Positions 9,600-18,498 of a DNA stretch of 64,000 nucleotides are shown here, in pieces. The stretch covers positions 21,226 through 85,225 of the forward strand of contig NZ_CDBK01000071.1 of the NCBI RefSeq assembly GCF_000819785.1. Reading direction: 5' to 3'. Positions within the stretch are counted from its first letter, which is position 1. Every line of letters begins with the position of its first letter. Source of the stretch: Aeromonas caviae. Its GTDB lineage: Bacteria; Pseudomonadota; Gammaproteobacteria; Enterobacterales; Aeromonadaceae. The notes beneath the pieces are model-generated. The model did no database searches. It was not told the DNA's origin and saw nothing but the letters and a program-made list of their open reading frames with translations. A program made the translations under genes and the position numbers.

Positions 9600-9913
9600 G
9601 AGGTCTCCTGTGTCAACCAGTCGAGATAGGCAGGGTGGCCCTGGCTTGCCGGGAGCGCCAGGATCTCCGGTACCTCGTAGGGATGGTGGGCGAGAATGCA
9701 CTGGCGCAGGGGCTCGAACAGAGCGGCCCGACTCTTGATGACGAGCTGGATCTCCCGGGTTCGTTCCGTCTTGCCCTGCCAGCGATAGACGGAGGTGACC
9801 CCGGGCAGCTGGTTGATGCAGGCGGCGAGGCGCTGGTCGAGCAGCTGCTCGCAGAGGCGGTCTGCACTGGTCTCGTCGGGGCAGGTGCAGAGCACCAGAA
9901 TGGCGTCGGTCAT
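9596..9913 (-). CDS. cutA: Divalent-cation tolerance protein CutA
   Basis: Small cytosolic trimeric protein linked to copper tolerance; its exact role is unsettled. The 105-aa product begins MTDAILVLCTCPDETSA and shows the family signature CINQLPGVTSVYRWQGK followed by EIQLVIKS and HPYEVPEI. Its stop codon overlaps the dsbD start (ATGA), so the two genes form an operon. The ATG at 9913 matches the usual family N-terminus; earlier in-frame starts would add about 27 unusual residues. Confidence 0.93.
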   Translation of the reverse strand: MTDAILVLCTCPDETSADRLCEQLLDQRLAACINQLPGVTSVYRWQGKTERTREIQLVIKSRAALFEPLRQCILAHHPYEVPEILALPASQGHPAYLDWLTQETS

Positions 9914-10096
9914 AGGGATGGACGGTCTCGGCAACGGGGCGCACGGGCCCCCTGGATCAGCCGTTACTATACCGGGCCGGGGGGCAAATAGCACCCGGCC
10001 CCCCGCACCCGGAATAAGTCATGCGCCCGAGATGGACGCTGTGAAAAGGACAGGGCAGAATGAGCGGGCTTGTTCCAATTCTACGTAAGGAAATGT

Positions 10097-10438
10097 ATGA
10101 CCCAACAGAATGAGCAGCAGAGAAACCGCATGTTGAGCCTGTTGCGTGAAGGGGAGCGCCGCATGCTGGTGCAACTGGCCGGTCTGCTGCGTACCAGTGT
10201 CGACGAGATCAATGCGGAGCTGGAAAAAGAGGAGCTGTTGTCGGCGTTGGAGCAACCCATCACGGTGGAGTACCTCAACGGCGTGGTGCAGCATCATCTG
10301 TTCGAGCGCCTGCACAAGGGGGACATGGTGGCGGCCCAGCGCATGCTGAACCAGTACCAGAGCGACCTCGAAGCCATGATGCGCCAGGAAACCAGGCAGG
10401 ACGATACCCCGCCGGAAGAGGTCAAGGCACAGGCCTGA
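10097..10438 (+). CDS. Conserved-looking small hydrophilic protein, function unknown
   Basis: A 113-aa protein rich in Glu, Gln and Arg, with no signal peptide or membrane helix. The N-terminal half (MTQQNEQQRNRMLSLLREGE...) is likely helical. I do not recognise the family. The ATG at 10097 is chosen because AAGGA sits 5 bases upstream. The gene stands alone: leftward cutA lies upstream and it converges with the PACE efflux gene across an inverted repeat. Codon use resembles that of neighbouring core genes, which favours a real gene. Confidence 0.65.
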   Translation: MTQQNEQQRNRMLSLLREGERRMLVQLAGLLRTSVDEINAELEKEELLSALEQPITVEYLNGVVQHHLFERLHKGDMVAAQRMLNQYQSDLEAMMRQETRQDDTPPEEVKAQA

Positions 10439-10457
10439 CCCCGCGAGGCCCTCTTCA

Positions 10458-10485
10458 GCACCATCATGCCATCGCATGATGGTGC
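10458..10485. terminator. Inverted repeat between convergent genes, possible bidirectional terminator
   Basis: A perfect 11-bp stem (10458-10468 with 10475-10485) and a 6-base loop between the convergent small unknown gene and the PACE pump gene. Neither side has a T run, so termination efficiency is doubtful. Confidence 0.45.
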
Positions 10486-10508
10486 CTCGCCCTTACCCCT
10501 CGAATCGC

Positions 10509-10946
10509 TTATCCCAGCGCCTTCTGCACCTGTCCCATGGGAATGGGGAACACCTTGTCGTAACTCCAGTTGTAGACGAAGGCATAGACCAGGTAGAAGA
10601 GCACGAAGCCCATATCCAGCACCAGCGCCTCCAGCAGGCCGATGTCGAGCCACCAGGACATCACCGGCAGGGCCACGATCAGCAGGCCCCCCTCGAACCC
10701 CAGGGTGTGCAGCACACGCTGCCACAGCGCCTTGTGGGTGTGGCCCTGATAGCGCAGCAGCAGCTTGTCCACCCCGATGTTGTAGACATAGTTCCAGACG
10801 GTGGCGACCACCGAGAAGAACAGGGCCAGGGGGCCCATGTGGTTGAGCCCGACGCCGGTCACCCAGCTGGCCAGCGGGGCGGCGATCAGCAGGCCAATCA
10901 ATTCGAAGCCGATGGCGTGGCGCAGGCGGTCACGGGTCGTACGCAT
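10509..10946 (-). CDS. PACE-family antimicrobial efflux transporter (AceI-like)
   Basis: Small inner-membrane protein of 145 aa with four predicted helices arranged as two bacterial-transmembrane-pair repeats. It carries the PACE marks RDRLRHAIGFELIGLL at the start and an internal similar segment beginning RVLHTLGFEGGLLI. Family members export biguanides such as chlorhexidine and short-chain diamines, driven by protons. The ATG at 10946 is chosen since the family starts at this RTTRDRLRH block. A LysR regulator is transcribed divergently and probably controls it. Confidence 0.88.
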   Translation of the reverse strand: MRTTRDRLRHAIGFELIGLLIAAPLASWVTGVGLNHMGPLALFFSVVATVWNYVYNIGVDKLLLRYQGHTHKALWQRVLHTLGFEGGLLIVALPVMSWWLDIGLLEALVLDMGFVLFYLVYAFVYNWSYDKVFPIPMGQVQKALG

Positions 10947-10984
10947 GGTCTGTCTCTCTCTTTGATCAGGGAATGGCGGCAATG

Positions 10985-11038
10985 TATCGCCAAAACCGGA
11001 TAGATTCACGTTGGTATCTATCGCTAAAATAGATAGAT
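10985..11038. promoter_or_regulatory. Candidate tandem operator for the divergent LysR regulator
   Basis: Two related imperfect palindromes lie between the divergent PACE and LysR genes: TATC-N10-GATA at 10985-11002 and TATC-N9-GATA at 11019-11035, the second embedded in a perfect 7-bp inverted repeat (11016-11022 with 11032-11038). Both share the order ATCGC-AAAA-GATAGAT. LysR-type regulators usually bind such T-N11-A dyads as paired sites. Confidence 0.5.
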
Positions 11039-11070
11039 GTGACGACACAACAGCACGGCGGAGCAGGCTC

Positions 11071-11952
11071 ATGACCCCTTCACTGGAACACTTCAAGGCA
11101 TTGCTGGCGACGGCCGAGACCGGGTCGTTCTCGGCGGCGGCGCGCAGGCTGGGCAAGGCCCAGTCGGTGGTGAGTGCCGCCATCGCAAACCTGGAGATCG
11201 ATCTCGGCCTTGCGCTATTCGATCGCAGCGGCCGCTATCCCGTGCTGACCGAGGCGGGGGCCCGCATCTGTCAGGAGGCGGGGGTGCTGCTGGCCCAGAG
11301 CGAGCGACTGCAGGCCATCGCCGGCGAGCTGGCCAACGGCGTCGAGTCGCGCCTCACCCTGGCCATCGACGATGACTCCCACCTGCCCTGGCTTGGTTCC
11401 CTGCTGGAGGAGTTCGCCAGCCGTTACCCGGCGGTGGAGCTGGAGCTGCTGTTTCCGCTGATGGAAGACGTGACCGAGCTGCTCAAGAGCGGCCGTGCCC
11501 AGCTCGGCATCAGCTACCAGAAGGCGCACCCCGAGCGGGAGCTGGTCTCCCGCTCCCTGGGGACGGTCACCATGCCCCTGGTGGTCTCTCCGGATCACCC
11601 CCTGGCCCACAAGACGCCGTTGAAGGAGAGCGACCTGCAAGGGGCTCGCCAGTTGATGGTGACCGGACGGCGGGAGGGGACGGAGCGCCATCGCTTCCGC
11701 CTCTCGGCGCAAGTGTGGTGGGTGGAGGGGGATCTCGGGATCCTGGAGCTGGTGAAACTGGGGCTGGGATGGGCGGCGGTGCCCGAGTTTCTGCTGCACC
11801 GGCCCCTGGCGCGGGGGGAGCTGGTGGTGCTCAAGCCGGACTTCATCGCCGAGGCAGAACTGGCGCTGGAGTTGCAGTGGTATCGCGCCCGCCCGCTCGG
11901 GCAGGCGGGGCGCTGGTTGCAGGAGGCACTGCTGGCGCGGGTGCCTCGCTAG
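11071..11952 (+). CDS. LysR-family transcriptional regulator
   Basis: A 293-aa DNA-binding regulator. Residues about 1-60 form the winged helix-turn-helix (LLATAETGSFSAAARRLGKAQSVVSAAIANLE); the rest matches the two-lobed periplasmic-binding-protein-like effector domain. The start at 11071 is chosen because LysR proteins begin just before this block; an earlier in-frame start would run through the putative operators. Divergent orientation with the PACE gene suggests it activates that pump in response to its substrate. Confidence 0.88.
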   Translation: MTPSLEHFKALLATAETGSFSAAARRLGKAQSVVSAAIANLEIDLGLALFDRSGRYPVLTEAGARICQEAGVLLAQSERLQAIAGELANGVESRLTLAIDDDSHLPWLGSLLEEFASRYPAVELELLFPLMEDVTELLKSGRAQLGISYQKAHPERELVSRSLGTVTMPLVVSPDHPLAHKTPLKESDLQGARQLMVTGRREGTERHRFRLSAQVWWVEGDLGILELVKLGLGWAAVPEFLLHRPLARGELVVLKPDFIAEAELALELQWYRARPLGQAGRWLQEALLARVPR

Positions 11953-11959
11953 GGGGGAT

Positions 11960-12871
11960 TCAGTCGATCAACGCATAGGGCAGGGGTTGCAGACCGAGGC
12001 TGGACCCCTCTTCCAGCTTGAGGCGGAAGCGGGCGTCGGCCTCGGTGTCCTTGGGCAGCACGGCGGTGAGCCACACCTGACCCTGCTGCTGCCAGGCGTT
12101 GAGCACCAGACCGCTGCGGCGCCAGTTGTCACCGAGCTGGATCTCCAGGGTGTCACCGCTGGCCACCTGCGTTGCGGCGGTGCCGCTCAGCACGAAGAGG
12201 GCGCGGTTGTTGGCGCCGCGATACTTGGCGCGCGCCACCGTCTCCTGCCCCATGTAGCAGCCCTTGTTGAAACTGATGCCATCAAGGGCTTGCAGGTTCA
12301 GCATCTGGGGGATGTATTCCCCCTGATGGACCGCTTCCAGATGGGGGAGACCGGCTTTGATTTCCAGCCCCCACCAGAGTCCTTCGTCGCCCACCGGCAG
12401 GTTCAGGGCCAGCGGGGATGTGCTCGCCAGCAGCCAGCGGTCCGCCTCCACCCTGACTGCCATGCCGCCCTCCACCAGACCGGTGCCGGTCAGCGCGAAG
12501 TGCTGTGCCATCCAGTCGTCCGTCCCCTGACCGGCCAGTCCGGTCAGGCTGCCCTGAAACTCGCCGATCTCGACCTTGGCAAAGATCGCAAACTTCTTGA
12601 GCTCCGGCAGCTGGCGGGCCAGCACCGAGGGCTTGGTCAACATCAGCAGGCTGTCTTCCAGGCAGAGCAGGCGAAAATCGCTCCACAGCTTGCCCTTGGG
12701 ATCGCAGTGGCCGCCGAGGGTGCTCTGGCCCGGTTGCAGGGCGTTGACGTCGCAGGTGACCTGACCTTGCAGATACTTGGCGCGATCCGGGCCGCCGAGG
12801 CGGGTGATGGCCAGATTGGTCAGGGAAAACAGGGTCGGCTCGGCAGGAAGAAGAGGGGTCGGCAGGCTCAC
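11960..12871 (-). CDS. ygfZ: tRNA-modifying / Fe-S cluster protein YgfZ
   Basis: Folate-binding GcvT-like protein that supports Fe-S enzymes such as MiaB. The diagnostic KGCYMGQE motif, containing the key Cys, is present in the C-terminal half, preceded by NLQALDGISF. Length 303 aa is close to the E. coli 326. The start is a GTG at 12871. It is divergent from sdhE, as in E. coli. Confidence 0.93.
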   Translation of the reverse strand: MSLPTPLLPAEPTLFSLTNLAITRLGGPDRAKYLQGQVTCDVNALQPGQSTLGGHCDPKGKLWSDFRLLCLEDSLLMLTKPSVLARQLPELKKFAIFAKVEIGEFQGSLTGLAGQGTDDWMAQHFALTGTGLVEGGMAVRVEADRWLLASTSPLALNLPVGDEGLWWGLEIKAGLPHLEAVHQGEYIPQMLNLQALDGISFNKGCYMGQETVARAKYRGANNRALFVLSGTAATQVASGDTLEIQLGDNWRRSGLVLNAWQQQGQVWLTAVLPKDTEADARFRLKLEEGSSLGLQPLPYALID

Positions 12872-12984
12872 GATGGGATTCCAGAGACAGAAAGTATGTG
12901 ACCTGCATGGTAAAGACGTAAGGAATGTTTGTCAGCCGGAAAATCCTGCTGCTACCATTCCCCGGTCTTTGTAAGGAGAGTTCC

Positions 12985-13254
12985 ATGTTGAACCCAAGTG
13001 AGAAGTCCCGCCTGAAGTGGGCCTGCCGTCGCGGCATGCTCGAGCTGGATGTGATCTTTATGCCCTTCTTTGAGCACGAGTTCGATGGCCTCGGCGAGGC
13101 CGAACAGCGCACCTTCATCCGCCTGCTGGAGTGCGAGGATCCCGAGCTGTTCCGCTGGTGCATGGGTCACGGCGTGCCTGAGGATCCCGCTTTTGCCGCC
13201 ATGATCCCCCTGATCCTCGAGCGCAACCAGGCCCGTCACGACAGCCTGCGCTGA
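12985..13254 (+). CDS. sdhE: Succinate dehydrogenase flavinylation factor SdhE
   Basis: Promotes covalent FAD attachment to the flavoprotein subunit SdhA. The 89-aa product contains the conserved RRGMLELD motif (the RGxxE signature) near residue 15. A GTAAGGAGAG ribosome site precedes the ATG at 12985. It forms a pair with ygfX downstream and is divergent from ygfZ, the usual arrangement. Confidence 0.95.
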   Translation: MLNPSEKSRLKWACRRGMLELDVIFMPFFEHEFDGLGEAEQRTFIRLLECEDPELFRWCMGHGVPEDPAFAAMIPLILERNQARHDSLR

Positions 13255-13279
13255 GCCCGACTCGCGACCGCCCCCCCTC

Positions 13280-13684
13280 ATGGCCAGCCTCGCGTCTCCC
13301 CAGCGGGTAGTGATGCCCGTGATCGCCTCCCGCCAGCAGCGTCTGCTGCTGTGCATCCTGTTTCTGTTGCTGCTCTTGCCCGTCGCCAGCCTGATCCAGG
13401 ACTGGCAATGGGGGCTGTTCCTCCCTGTCTGGGGGCTGAGTCTGTGGCGCGCGTTGCGCCGCCATCCGGCGGCGAGCGGCGTGCTCGTCTGGGATGGGGA
13501 GTGGCTCGAGTGGCAAGGGGCGCGCCATCGGCTGGATCCCCGCAGCCGCATCCTGCCCGGGGTACTCTGGTTGCGGCTGAAGACGGTGGAGGGCTCCGAG
13601 GGGCAGCTCTGGCTCTTCTCCGATGCCCTGGCCCCTGCACACTACCGCGCCCTGGCCCGCGCCATCCACCTCGCTGTCCGCTAG
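13280..13684 (+). CDS. ygfX: YgfX family membrane protein
   Basis: A 134-aa inner-membrane protein with two close hydrophobic segments (about residues 22-40 and 44-60) followed by a soluble tail containing WDGEWLEWQG. Size, topology and location after sdhE match YgfX (also called CptA), reported in E. coli as a toxin-like protein affecting cell shape, a function that is disputed. The start is the first ATG in frame; no strong ribosome site is evident. Confidence 0.72.
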   Translation: MASLASPQRVVMPVIASRQQRLLLCILFLLLLLPVASLIQDWQWGLFLPVWGLSLWRALRRHPAASGVLVWDGEWLEWQGARHRLDPRSRILPGVLWLRLKTVEGSEGQLWLFSDALAPAHYRALARAIHLAVR

Positions 13685-13722
13685 GGGCGTCTCTCTCTAC
13701 CTGCCACATCTGCCGCTCATAG

Positions 13723-13752
13723 CAGATGACCCCGCCTGGGCGGGGTCATCTG
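13723..13752. terminator. Long hairpin between convergent ygfX and nadB
   Basis: A perfect 13-bp stem (13723-13735 with 13740-13752) with a CTGG loop lies between two convergent genes. There is no T run on either side. Position suggests bidirectional termination. Confidence 0.6.
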
Positions 13753-13804
13753 GGGGAGGGCATACGCCCGAATCGAACGCAACGGCCTTATTCCTGATCC
13801 GGCG

Positions 13805-15421
13805 TCATTCCCGATCCGGGGTCAGCACGGTCGGCTTGGAGTCCGGCTGCATGTCCGGATAATCCAGGTTGTAGTGCAAACCGCGAGACTCCTTGCGCTC
13901 CAGGGCGCAGTTGACGATGAGCTCGGCCACCTGCAACAGGTTGCGCAGCTCCAGCAGGTTGTTGGAGACCCGGAAGTTGGCGTAGTACTCCTGCACCTCC
14001 TGCTTGAGCAGATCGATGCGACGCTTGGCCCGGGCCAGGCGCTTGTTGGTGCGCACTATGCCCACGTAGTCCCACATCATCAGCCGCAGCTCGTGCCAGT
14101 TGTGCTGGATCACCACCTGCTCGTCCGAGTCATCCACCTGGCTCTCGTCCCAGGCCGGCAGGCTGGGGGGCGCCACGCTGGTGGGCAGCTTGGCCAAGAT
14201 GTCGGCTCCCGCCTGATGGGCATAGACCACGCATTCGAGCAGGGAGTTGGAGGCCATGCGATTGGCGCCGTGCAACCCGGTATAGGTCACCTCGCCGATG
14301 GCATAGAGGCCGGGGATGTCGGTCTGGCCGTTGTTGTCGATCATCACGCCGCCACAGGTGTAGTGGGCCGCCGGGACGATGGGCATCGCCTCCCTGGTGA
14401 TGTCGATACCGACCGCGAGGCAGCGCTCATAAATGGTCGGGAAGTGCTTGATGATGAAATCCGCCGGCTTGTGGCTGATGTCCAGATACATGCAATCCGC
14501 CCCGAGGCGCTTCATCTCGTGGTCGATGGCGCGGGCGACGATGTCCCGCGGGGCCAGCTCGGCCCGCTCGTCAAACTCCGGCATGAAGCGGCTGCCGTCG
14601 GGACGGCGCAGGTAGGCCCCTTCGCCGCGCAGGGCCTCGGTCAGCAGGAAGTTGGGGTCGTCCGGGTGGAACAGGCTGGTGGGGTGGAACTGGTTGAATT
14701 CCAGGTTCGCCACCCGGCAGCCGGCCCGCCATGCCATGGCGATGCCATCGCCAGAGCTGACGTCCGGGTTGGAGGTGTACTGGTACACCTTGGAGGCCCC
14801 GCCGGTGGCCAGTGCCACGAAGCGGGCGCGGATCACCTCGACCTGCTCGGCGTTGCGATTCCAGACATAGGCTCCCAGTACCTTGTTGCCCGGCAGACCC
14901 AGCTTGCGGGTGGTGATGAGATCGACCGCGTTGAAGCGCTCCATCAGCTGGATGTTGGGGTGGGCGCGCACCTGGTCGATCAGGGTGAGCTGCACCGCCT
15001 TGCCGGTGGCGTCGGCCGCGTGGAAGATGCGGCGATGGCTGTGGCCCCCTTCCCGGGTCAGGTGATAGTGGGATTCCCCCTCGGCATCCTCTTCCTGATC
15101 GAAGGGGACCCCCTGCTGAATGAGCCACTGGATGGAGTCGCGGGCGTTGCGGGCGGTGAACTCCACCACTGCCGGGTCGCACAACCCGGCGCCGGCGTTG
15201 AGCGTGTCGCTCACGTGGGATTCGATGCTGTCGGTCTCGTCGAACACGGCAGCGATGCCTCCTTGCGCATAGAGAGTGGCCCCCTCACTGATGGGCCCCT
15301 TGCTCAGAACCAGGACTTTGGCCTGGTCTGCCAATCGCAACGCGAGGGACAGACCGGCGGCACCGCTGCCAATGATGAGTACGTCGCAAAGGTATTCAAC
15401 ACTTGCTTTCATAAGTATCAT
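13805..15421 (-). CDS. nadB: L-aspartate oxidase
   Basis: FAD enzyme oxidising L-aspartate to iminoaspartate in de novo NAD synthesis. The 538-aa protein has the FAD-binding [19 protein letters not shown] near the N-terminus, the [11 protein letters not shown] substrate block, HPTSLFHP and the C-terminal helical domain characteristic of this branch of the SdhA/FrdA superfamily. Two starts are possible, ATG at 15421 and ATG at 15412 ([10 protein letters not shown]); neither has a strong ribosome site. Divergent from rpoE, as in E. coli. Confidence 0.96.
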   Translation of the reverse strand: MILMKASVEYLCDVLIIGSGAAGLSLALRLADQAKVLVLSKGPISEGATLYAQGGIAAVFDETDSIESHVSDTLNAGAGLCDPAVVEFTARNARDSIQWLIQQGVPFDQEEDAEGESHYHLTREGGHSHRRIFHAADATGKAVQLTLIDQVRAHPNIQLMERFNAVDLITTRKLGLPGNKVLGAYVWNRNAEQVEVIRARFVALATGGASKVYQYTSNPDVSSGDGIAMAWRAGCRVANLEFNQFHPTSLFHPDDPNFLLTEALRGEGAYLRRPDGSRFMPEFDERAELAPRDIVARAIDHEMKRLGADCMYLDISHKPADFIIKHFPTIYERCLAVGIDITREAMPIVPAAHYTCGGVMIDNNGQTDIPGLYAIGEVTYTGLHGANRMASNSLLECVVYAHQAGADILAKLPTSVAPPSLPAWDESQVDDSDEQVVIQHNWHELRLMMWDYVGIVRTNKRLARAKRRIDLLKQEVQEYYANFRVSNNLLELRNLLQVAELIVNCALERKESRGLHYNLDYPDMQPDSKPTVLTPDRE

Positions 15422-15502
15422 TGGCCTGGATTAAGAACTGGCCCCATGGTAGCCCAAGGGGGGTTGTGATGCAGCCCGCATCACATTTTTTTCAATGCAA
15501 GC

Positions 15503-15529
15503 GAACTTTCCCTGATTCCTCCTGTCTGA
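15503..15529 (+). promoter_or_regulatory. Sigma-E-type promoter upstream of rpoE
   Basis: GAACTT at 15503-15508 and TCTGA at 15525-15529 are separated by 16 bases. This matches the sigma-E consensus (GGAACTT, spacer 16, TCTGA) closely and implies autoregulation of the rpoE-rse operon. Confidence 0.8.
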
Positions 15530-15593
15530 ACTTGTGCGCTTAGAAGGGGCCGGAAAAGAAAAACGATAACCTGATGGGGGTTTTACGGCTCTG

Positions 15594-16175
15594 ATGAGCG
15601 ACCAGAATCTACTGGACGAACAGCTGGTTGAACGGGTCCAGCGTGGCGATAAAAATGCATTCAACCTGTTGGTACGCAAGTACCAGCACAAGGTGGTCAA
15701 CCTGGTGGCCAGGTATGTCAACAATCCGGGCGATGTACCGGATGTGGCGCAGGAGGCATTCATCAAGGCCTACCGTGCGTTGCCGACATTCCGTGGCGAG
15801 AGCGCGTTTTACACCTGGTTGTACCGGATCGCCGTCAACACGGCCAAAAACTACCTGACGTCACAGGGGCGCAGACCGCCCAGCAGTGATGTCGAAGCGG
15901 ACGAGGCTGAATATTATGGTGGTGGTGAAGCCCTGCAAGAGGTGGCCACCCCGGAAAACCTGGCGCTGACCGACGAGATCAAGCGAACTGTGTTTACCGC
16001 CATAGAAGCCTTGCCAGAAGATTTGAGAACGGCGATCACCCTTCGTGAAATGGAAGGGCTGAGCTACGAGGAGATTGCGGAGATCATGGATTGCCCGGTG
16101 GGTACGGTGAGATCCCGCATCTTCCGGGCGAGGGAAGCAATCGATAAAAAGCTGCAACCTCTGATCGAGCATTAA
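15594..16175 (+). CDS. rpoE: RNA polymerase sigma factor sigma-E
   Basis: ECF sigma factor for the envelope-stress response, released when outer-membrane proteins misfold. The 193-aa protein has sigma region 2 (FNLLVRKYQHKVVNLVARYV, then DVAQEAFIKAYRAL) and region 4 with the helix-turn-helix EGLSYEEIAEIMDCPVGTVR. First gene of rpoE-rseA-rseB-rseC, with its own promoter upstream. Confidence 0.98.
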   Translation: MSDQNLLDEQLVERVQRGDKNAFNLLVRKYQHKVVNLVARYVNNPGDVPDVAQEAFIKAYRALPTFRGESAFYTWLYRIAVNTAKNYLTSQGRRPPSSDVEADEAEYYGGGEALQEVATPENLALTDEIKRTVFTAIEALPEDLRTAITLREMEGLSYEEIAEIMDCPVGTVRSRIFRAREAIDKKLQPLIEH

Positions 16176-16197
16176 CTGGGGAAAGACAGGCAAACTT

Positions 16198-16785
16198 ATG
16201 GCAAATAAAGAGCAACTTTCAGCCCTGATGGATGGCGACCTCAGCGAAATCGAGGTACTGAACGAGCTGGGAACGGATCCCGCTCTGCAGGATACCTGGT
16301 CGCGTTACCATCTGATCGGTGATGCCATGCGGGGTGACCTGCCGGTCAATCTGCAACTGGATCTCAGCGACAGCATCATGCTGGCGCTGGAGGATGAACC
16401 CGCCATACTGGCGCCCAAGCCGGCACAGCCTGCTGCGCCCCAGGTGCAGCCCGCCGGCAAGGTGATCCCCTTCGTTCGCCGCTTTGGCCAGCAAGTGGGG
16501 CAGTATGCCATTGCCGCCTCCGTGGCTGCCGCCGTCATCTTCGGCGTGCAGCAGTACCAGGGCAAGGATGGTGTGCCGACCAGCCCGGTGCTCAATACCA
16601 TACCCGTGGGTGGCAGTGCTGCGCCGGTGAGCGTGCACTATCCCCAGGATGGCAGCCGGACCGGTGTGCGTCAGCAAGGTCTGAGCGAGCAGCAGATGCA
16701 GGAGCAGCGCGAGCGCATCAATGCCTTCCTGCGCGACCATCAACTGCAACAGCGTCTGCTGCAAGACAAGCAGATTCAGGAATAA
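16198..16785 (+). CDS. rseA: Anti-sigma-E factor RseA
   Basis: Single-pass inner-membrane protein that holds sigma-E inactive until cleaved by DegS and RseP. The cytosolic N-terminus (MANKEQLSALMDGD with RYHLIGDAMRG) binds sigma-E. A hydrophobic segment at about residues 102-118 is the membrane span, and the Gln-rich C-terminus faces the periplasm. Length 195 aa. It lies 22 bases after rpoE. Confidence 0.95.
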   Translation: MANKEQLSALMDGDLSEIEVLNELGTDPALQDTWSRYHLIGDAMRGDLPVNLQLDLSDSIMLALEDEPAILAPKPAQPAAPQVQPAGKVIPFVRRFGQQVGQYAIAASVAAAVIFGVQQYQGKDGVPTSPVLNTIPVGGSAAPVSVHYPQDGSRTGVRQQGLSEQQMQEQRERINAFLRDHQLQQRLLQDKQIQE

Positions 16786-16806
16786 CGCATTTTTAGGGAT
16801 CAGATC

Positions 16807-17787
16807 GTGCGCCAGTCCAGCCGTATCCTGCTGGCCTCTCTCCTGTTGATTTGTGCCAAGGCCTCGGCCGACGATCTGTCGGCCGAGGCCTTGTTGCAGC
16901 AGATGCAGAGTGCCGTTTCGCAACAAAACTTCGAATTGTCCATGGTCAAGGCCCGCCAGGGGCGCCTCGAGCCTATCCGTTTCAGCCACGGGATCATCGA
17001 TGGCAAGGAGGTGGCTCACCTGAGCTATCTCGACGGCAAGGCCGTGGAGTTCCTGCAACGCCAGAACGAATACACCTTCTTCGAAAACACCCATGAACCC
17101 TACACCCTCAAGGGGGCGCGTTTCCCCGGGGTGTGGTCGAGCCTGGTGAGGATGCCGCTGCCCCGGGTGATGGAGAGCTATGACCCCGTGCTGGCGGGCC
17201 GCAGCCGGGTGGCCGGCCTGGTGGCACAAGTGGTGCGGCTGGTGCCCAAGGAGGCGGACAAGTACGGCTTCGTGCTCTGGATTGACGAACAGAGCCATCT
17301 GCTGCTGCGGGTGGACATGGTGGATCGAGAGGGCAATCTGGTGGAGCAGGTGCTGGGGGTGGATCTGGACAGGCAATCTGCGCCGGCCCCCTGGCTGGTC
17401 ACCCTGGCACGCAGCAAGCTGCCGGATGCGCTGGCGCTGGAAGATGCCTATCCAGCTCCCCAGCAGACCCTCAACTGGCACCTGACCTGGTTGCCCGATG
17501 GCTTCAAGGTGCTCTCTCAGGATCGGCATCAGCTGGTCAGCACCAGTCTGCCGGTGGATTACATGATGCTCTCCGACGGGCTGGTGGATCTCTCCGTCTA
17601 CGTCTCCCGGGTCGATCCCAAGCAGGCGGTGCGCCAGCAGTTGATTCGCCAGGGGGCCACCTCGCTGGTGAGCTTCGTCAACGAGGTCGGGGTGGAGATC
17701 ACCGTGGTGGGCGAGGTGCCCGCCGAAACCGCCAAGCGCATCGCCGAGGCAGTGCAGCCCCTGGCCCGCAACGAGGCGGTGCAGTGA
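16807..17787 (+). CDS. rseB: Sigma-E regulatory protein RseB
   Basis: Periplasmic protein that binds the RseA C-terminus and shields it from DegS, releasing it on binding misfolded lipopolysaccharide. The 326-aa product starts with GTG at 16807 and has a signal peptide ending around AKASAD (residue 20). The MucB/RseB fold is indicated by FELSMVKARQGRLEPIRFSHG and the C-terminal SVYVSRVDPK block. Confidence 0.94.
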   Translation: MRQSSRILLASLLLICAKASADDLSAEALLQQMQSAVSQQNFELSMVKARQGRLEPIRFSHGIIDGKEVAHLSYLDGKAVEFLQRQNEYTFFENTHEPYTLKGARFPGVWSSLVRMPLPRVMESYDPVLAGRSRVAGLVAQVVRLVPKEADKYGFVLWIDEQSHLLLRVDMVDREGNLVEQVLGVDLDRQSAPAPWLVTLARSKLPDALALEDAYPAPQQTLNWHLTWLPDGFKVLSQDRHQLVSTSLPVDYMMLSDGLVDLSVYVSRVDPKQAVRQQLIRQGATSLVSFVNEVGVEITVVGEVPAETAKRIAEAVQPLARNEAVQ

Positions 17788-17877
17788 GTCTTTGCCGTGA
17801 GACTTGCCCTGAGGGTGCCGCCGTGCTGAGATCCGGTGCATCCACGGCCCCCTGTGAGGAGTCATCAGGTGAGTAAC

Positions 17878-18339
17878 ATGAGTGAAGAGCTGGCCACAGT
17901 AGTGGCCATCGACGGCAATCACGCCTGGGTGGAGTGCGAGCGGCGATCCGCCTGCAGCGGTTGCCACCAACAATCCAGCTGCGGGACCGGCACCGTCGCT
18001 AAGGCCTTTCCCATGAAGGCGCAGCGGCTGCGGGTCGCCCTCACCGGCGACGTGGCGGTGGGCCAGCAGATCCGCCTGGGCATCCCTCAGGCCAGCATCC
18101 TGCGCGGTGCGGCTCTGGTGTACGTGTTGCCGCTCTTTTGTCTGCTGCTGGGCGCCCTGCTCGGCCAGCTCTGGCTGGTTCCGCTCTTGTCGGCGGGAGA
18201 GGGGGTGACCATCCTCTGCTGTCTGCTGGGCGGCGCCATCGGATTTTTACTGGTTCGTTACTTTTCTGACCGGCTCGAGCAGGGGGAATACGGTCCCCGC
18301 ATGCTCGGGGTGGTGCTCAATACCCGTCATCTCTCTTGA
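17878..18339 (+). CDS. rseC: RseC/MucC-family membrane protein
   Basis: Inner-membrane protein, 153 aa, with an N-terminal cytosolic Cys cluster (C-x5-C-x2-C-x5-C in CERRSACSGCHQQSSC) and two transmembrane helices at about residues 78-98 and 102-122. Homologues modulate sigma-E or SoxR reduction. The ATG at 17878 has AGGTGAG upstream. It is the last gene of the rpoE operon and is followed by a nested inverted repeat. Confidence 0.9.
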   Translation: MSEELATVVAIDGNHAWVECERRSACSGCHQQSSCGTGTVAKAFPMKAQRLRVALTGDVAVGQQIRLGIPQASILRGAALVYVLPLFCLLLGALLGQLWLVPLLSAGEGVTILCCLLGGAIGFLLVRYFSDRLEQGEYGPRMLGVVLNTRHLS

Positions 18340-18347
18340 GGGGCCGG

Positions 18348-18387
18348 GTCTGGCGGAGGGCATCCAGGTGCCCAACGCCCGCCAGAC
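18348..18387. terminator. Nested inverted repeat between rseC and lepA
   Basis: A perfect 9-bp outer stem (18348-18356 with 18379-18387) encloses a second 5-bp stem (18358-18362 with 18369-18373). No T run follows, so it may be a weak terminator or a leader structure for lepA. Confidence 0.45.
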
Positions 18388-18498
18388 AAGGCGCTATTTG
18401 TGGGGCCCGCCGACTAAAGATTGGCCGTCGACCGGGTTATCCAGTAAAATCCTGCCCTCATATCCGACCCTAACTTAATTTTGAGTGATTCTTGCTCG

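Noticed and set aside
9978..10005. G/C-only inverted repeat upstream of cutA
   Set aside because: A 7-bp low-complexity stem with a 14-base loop and no T run; likely compositional.
10056..10115. CAGAATGAGC repeated upstream of and within the start of the small unknown gene
   Set aside because: Only 10 bases match and the upstream copy has no in-register ATG, so it does not meet the start-duplication pattern seen at barA and ispF.
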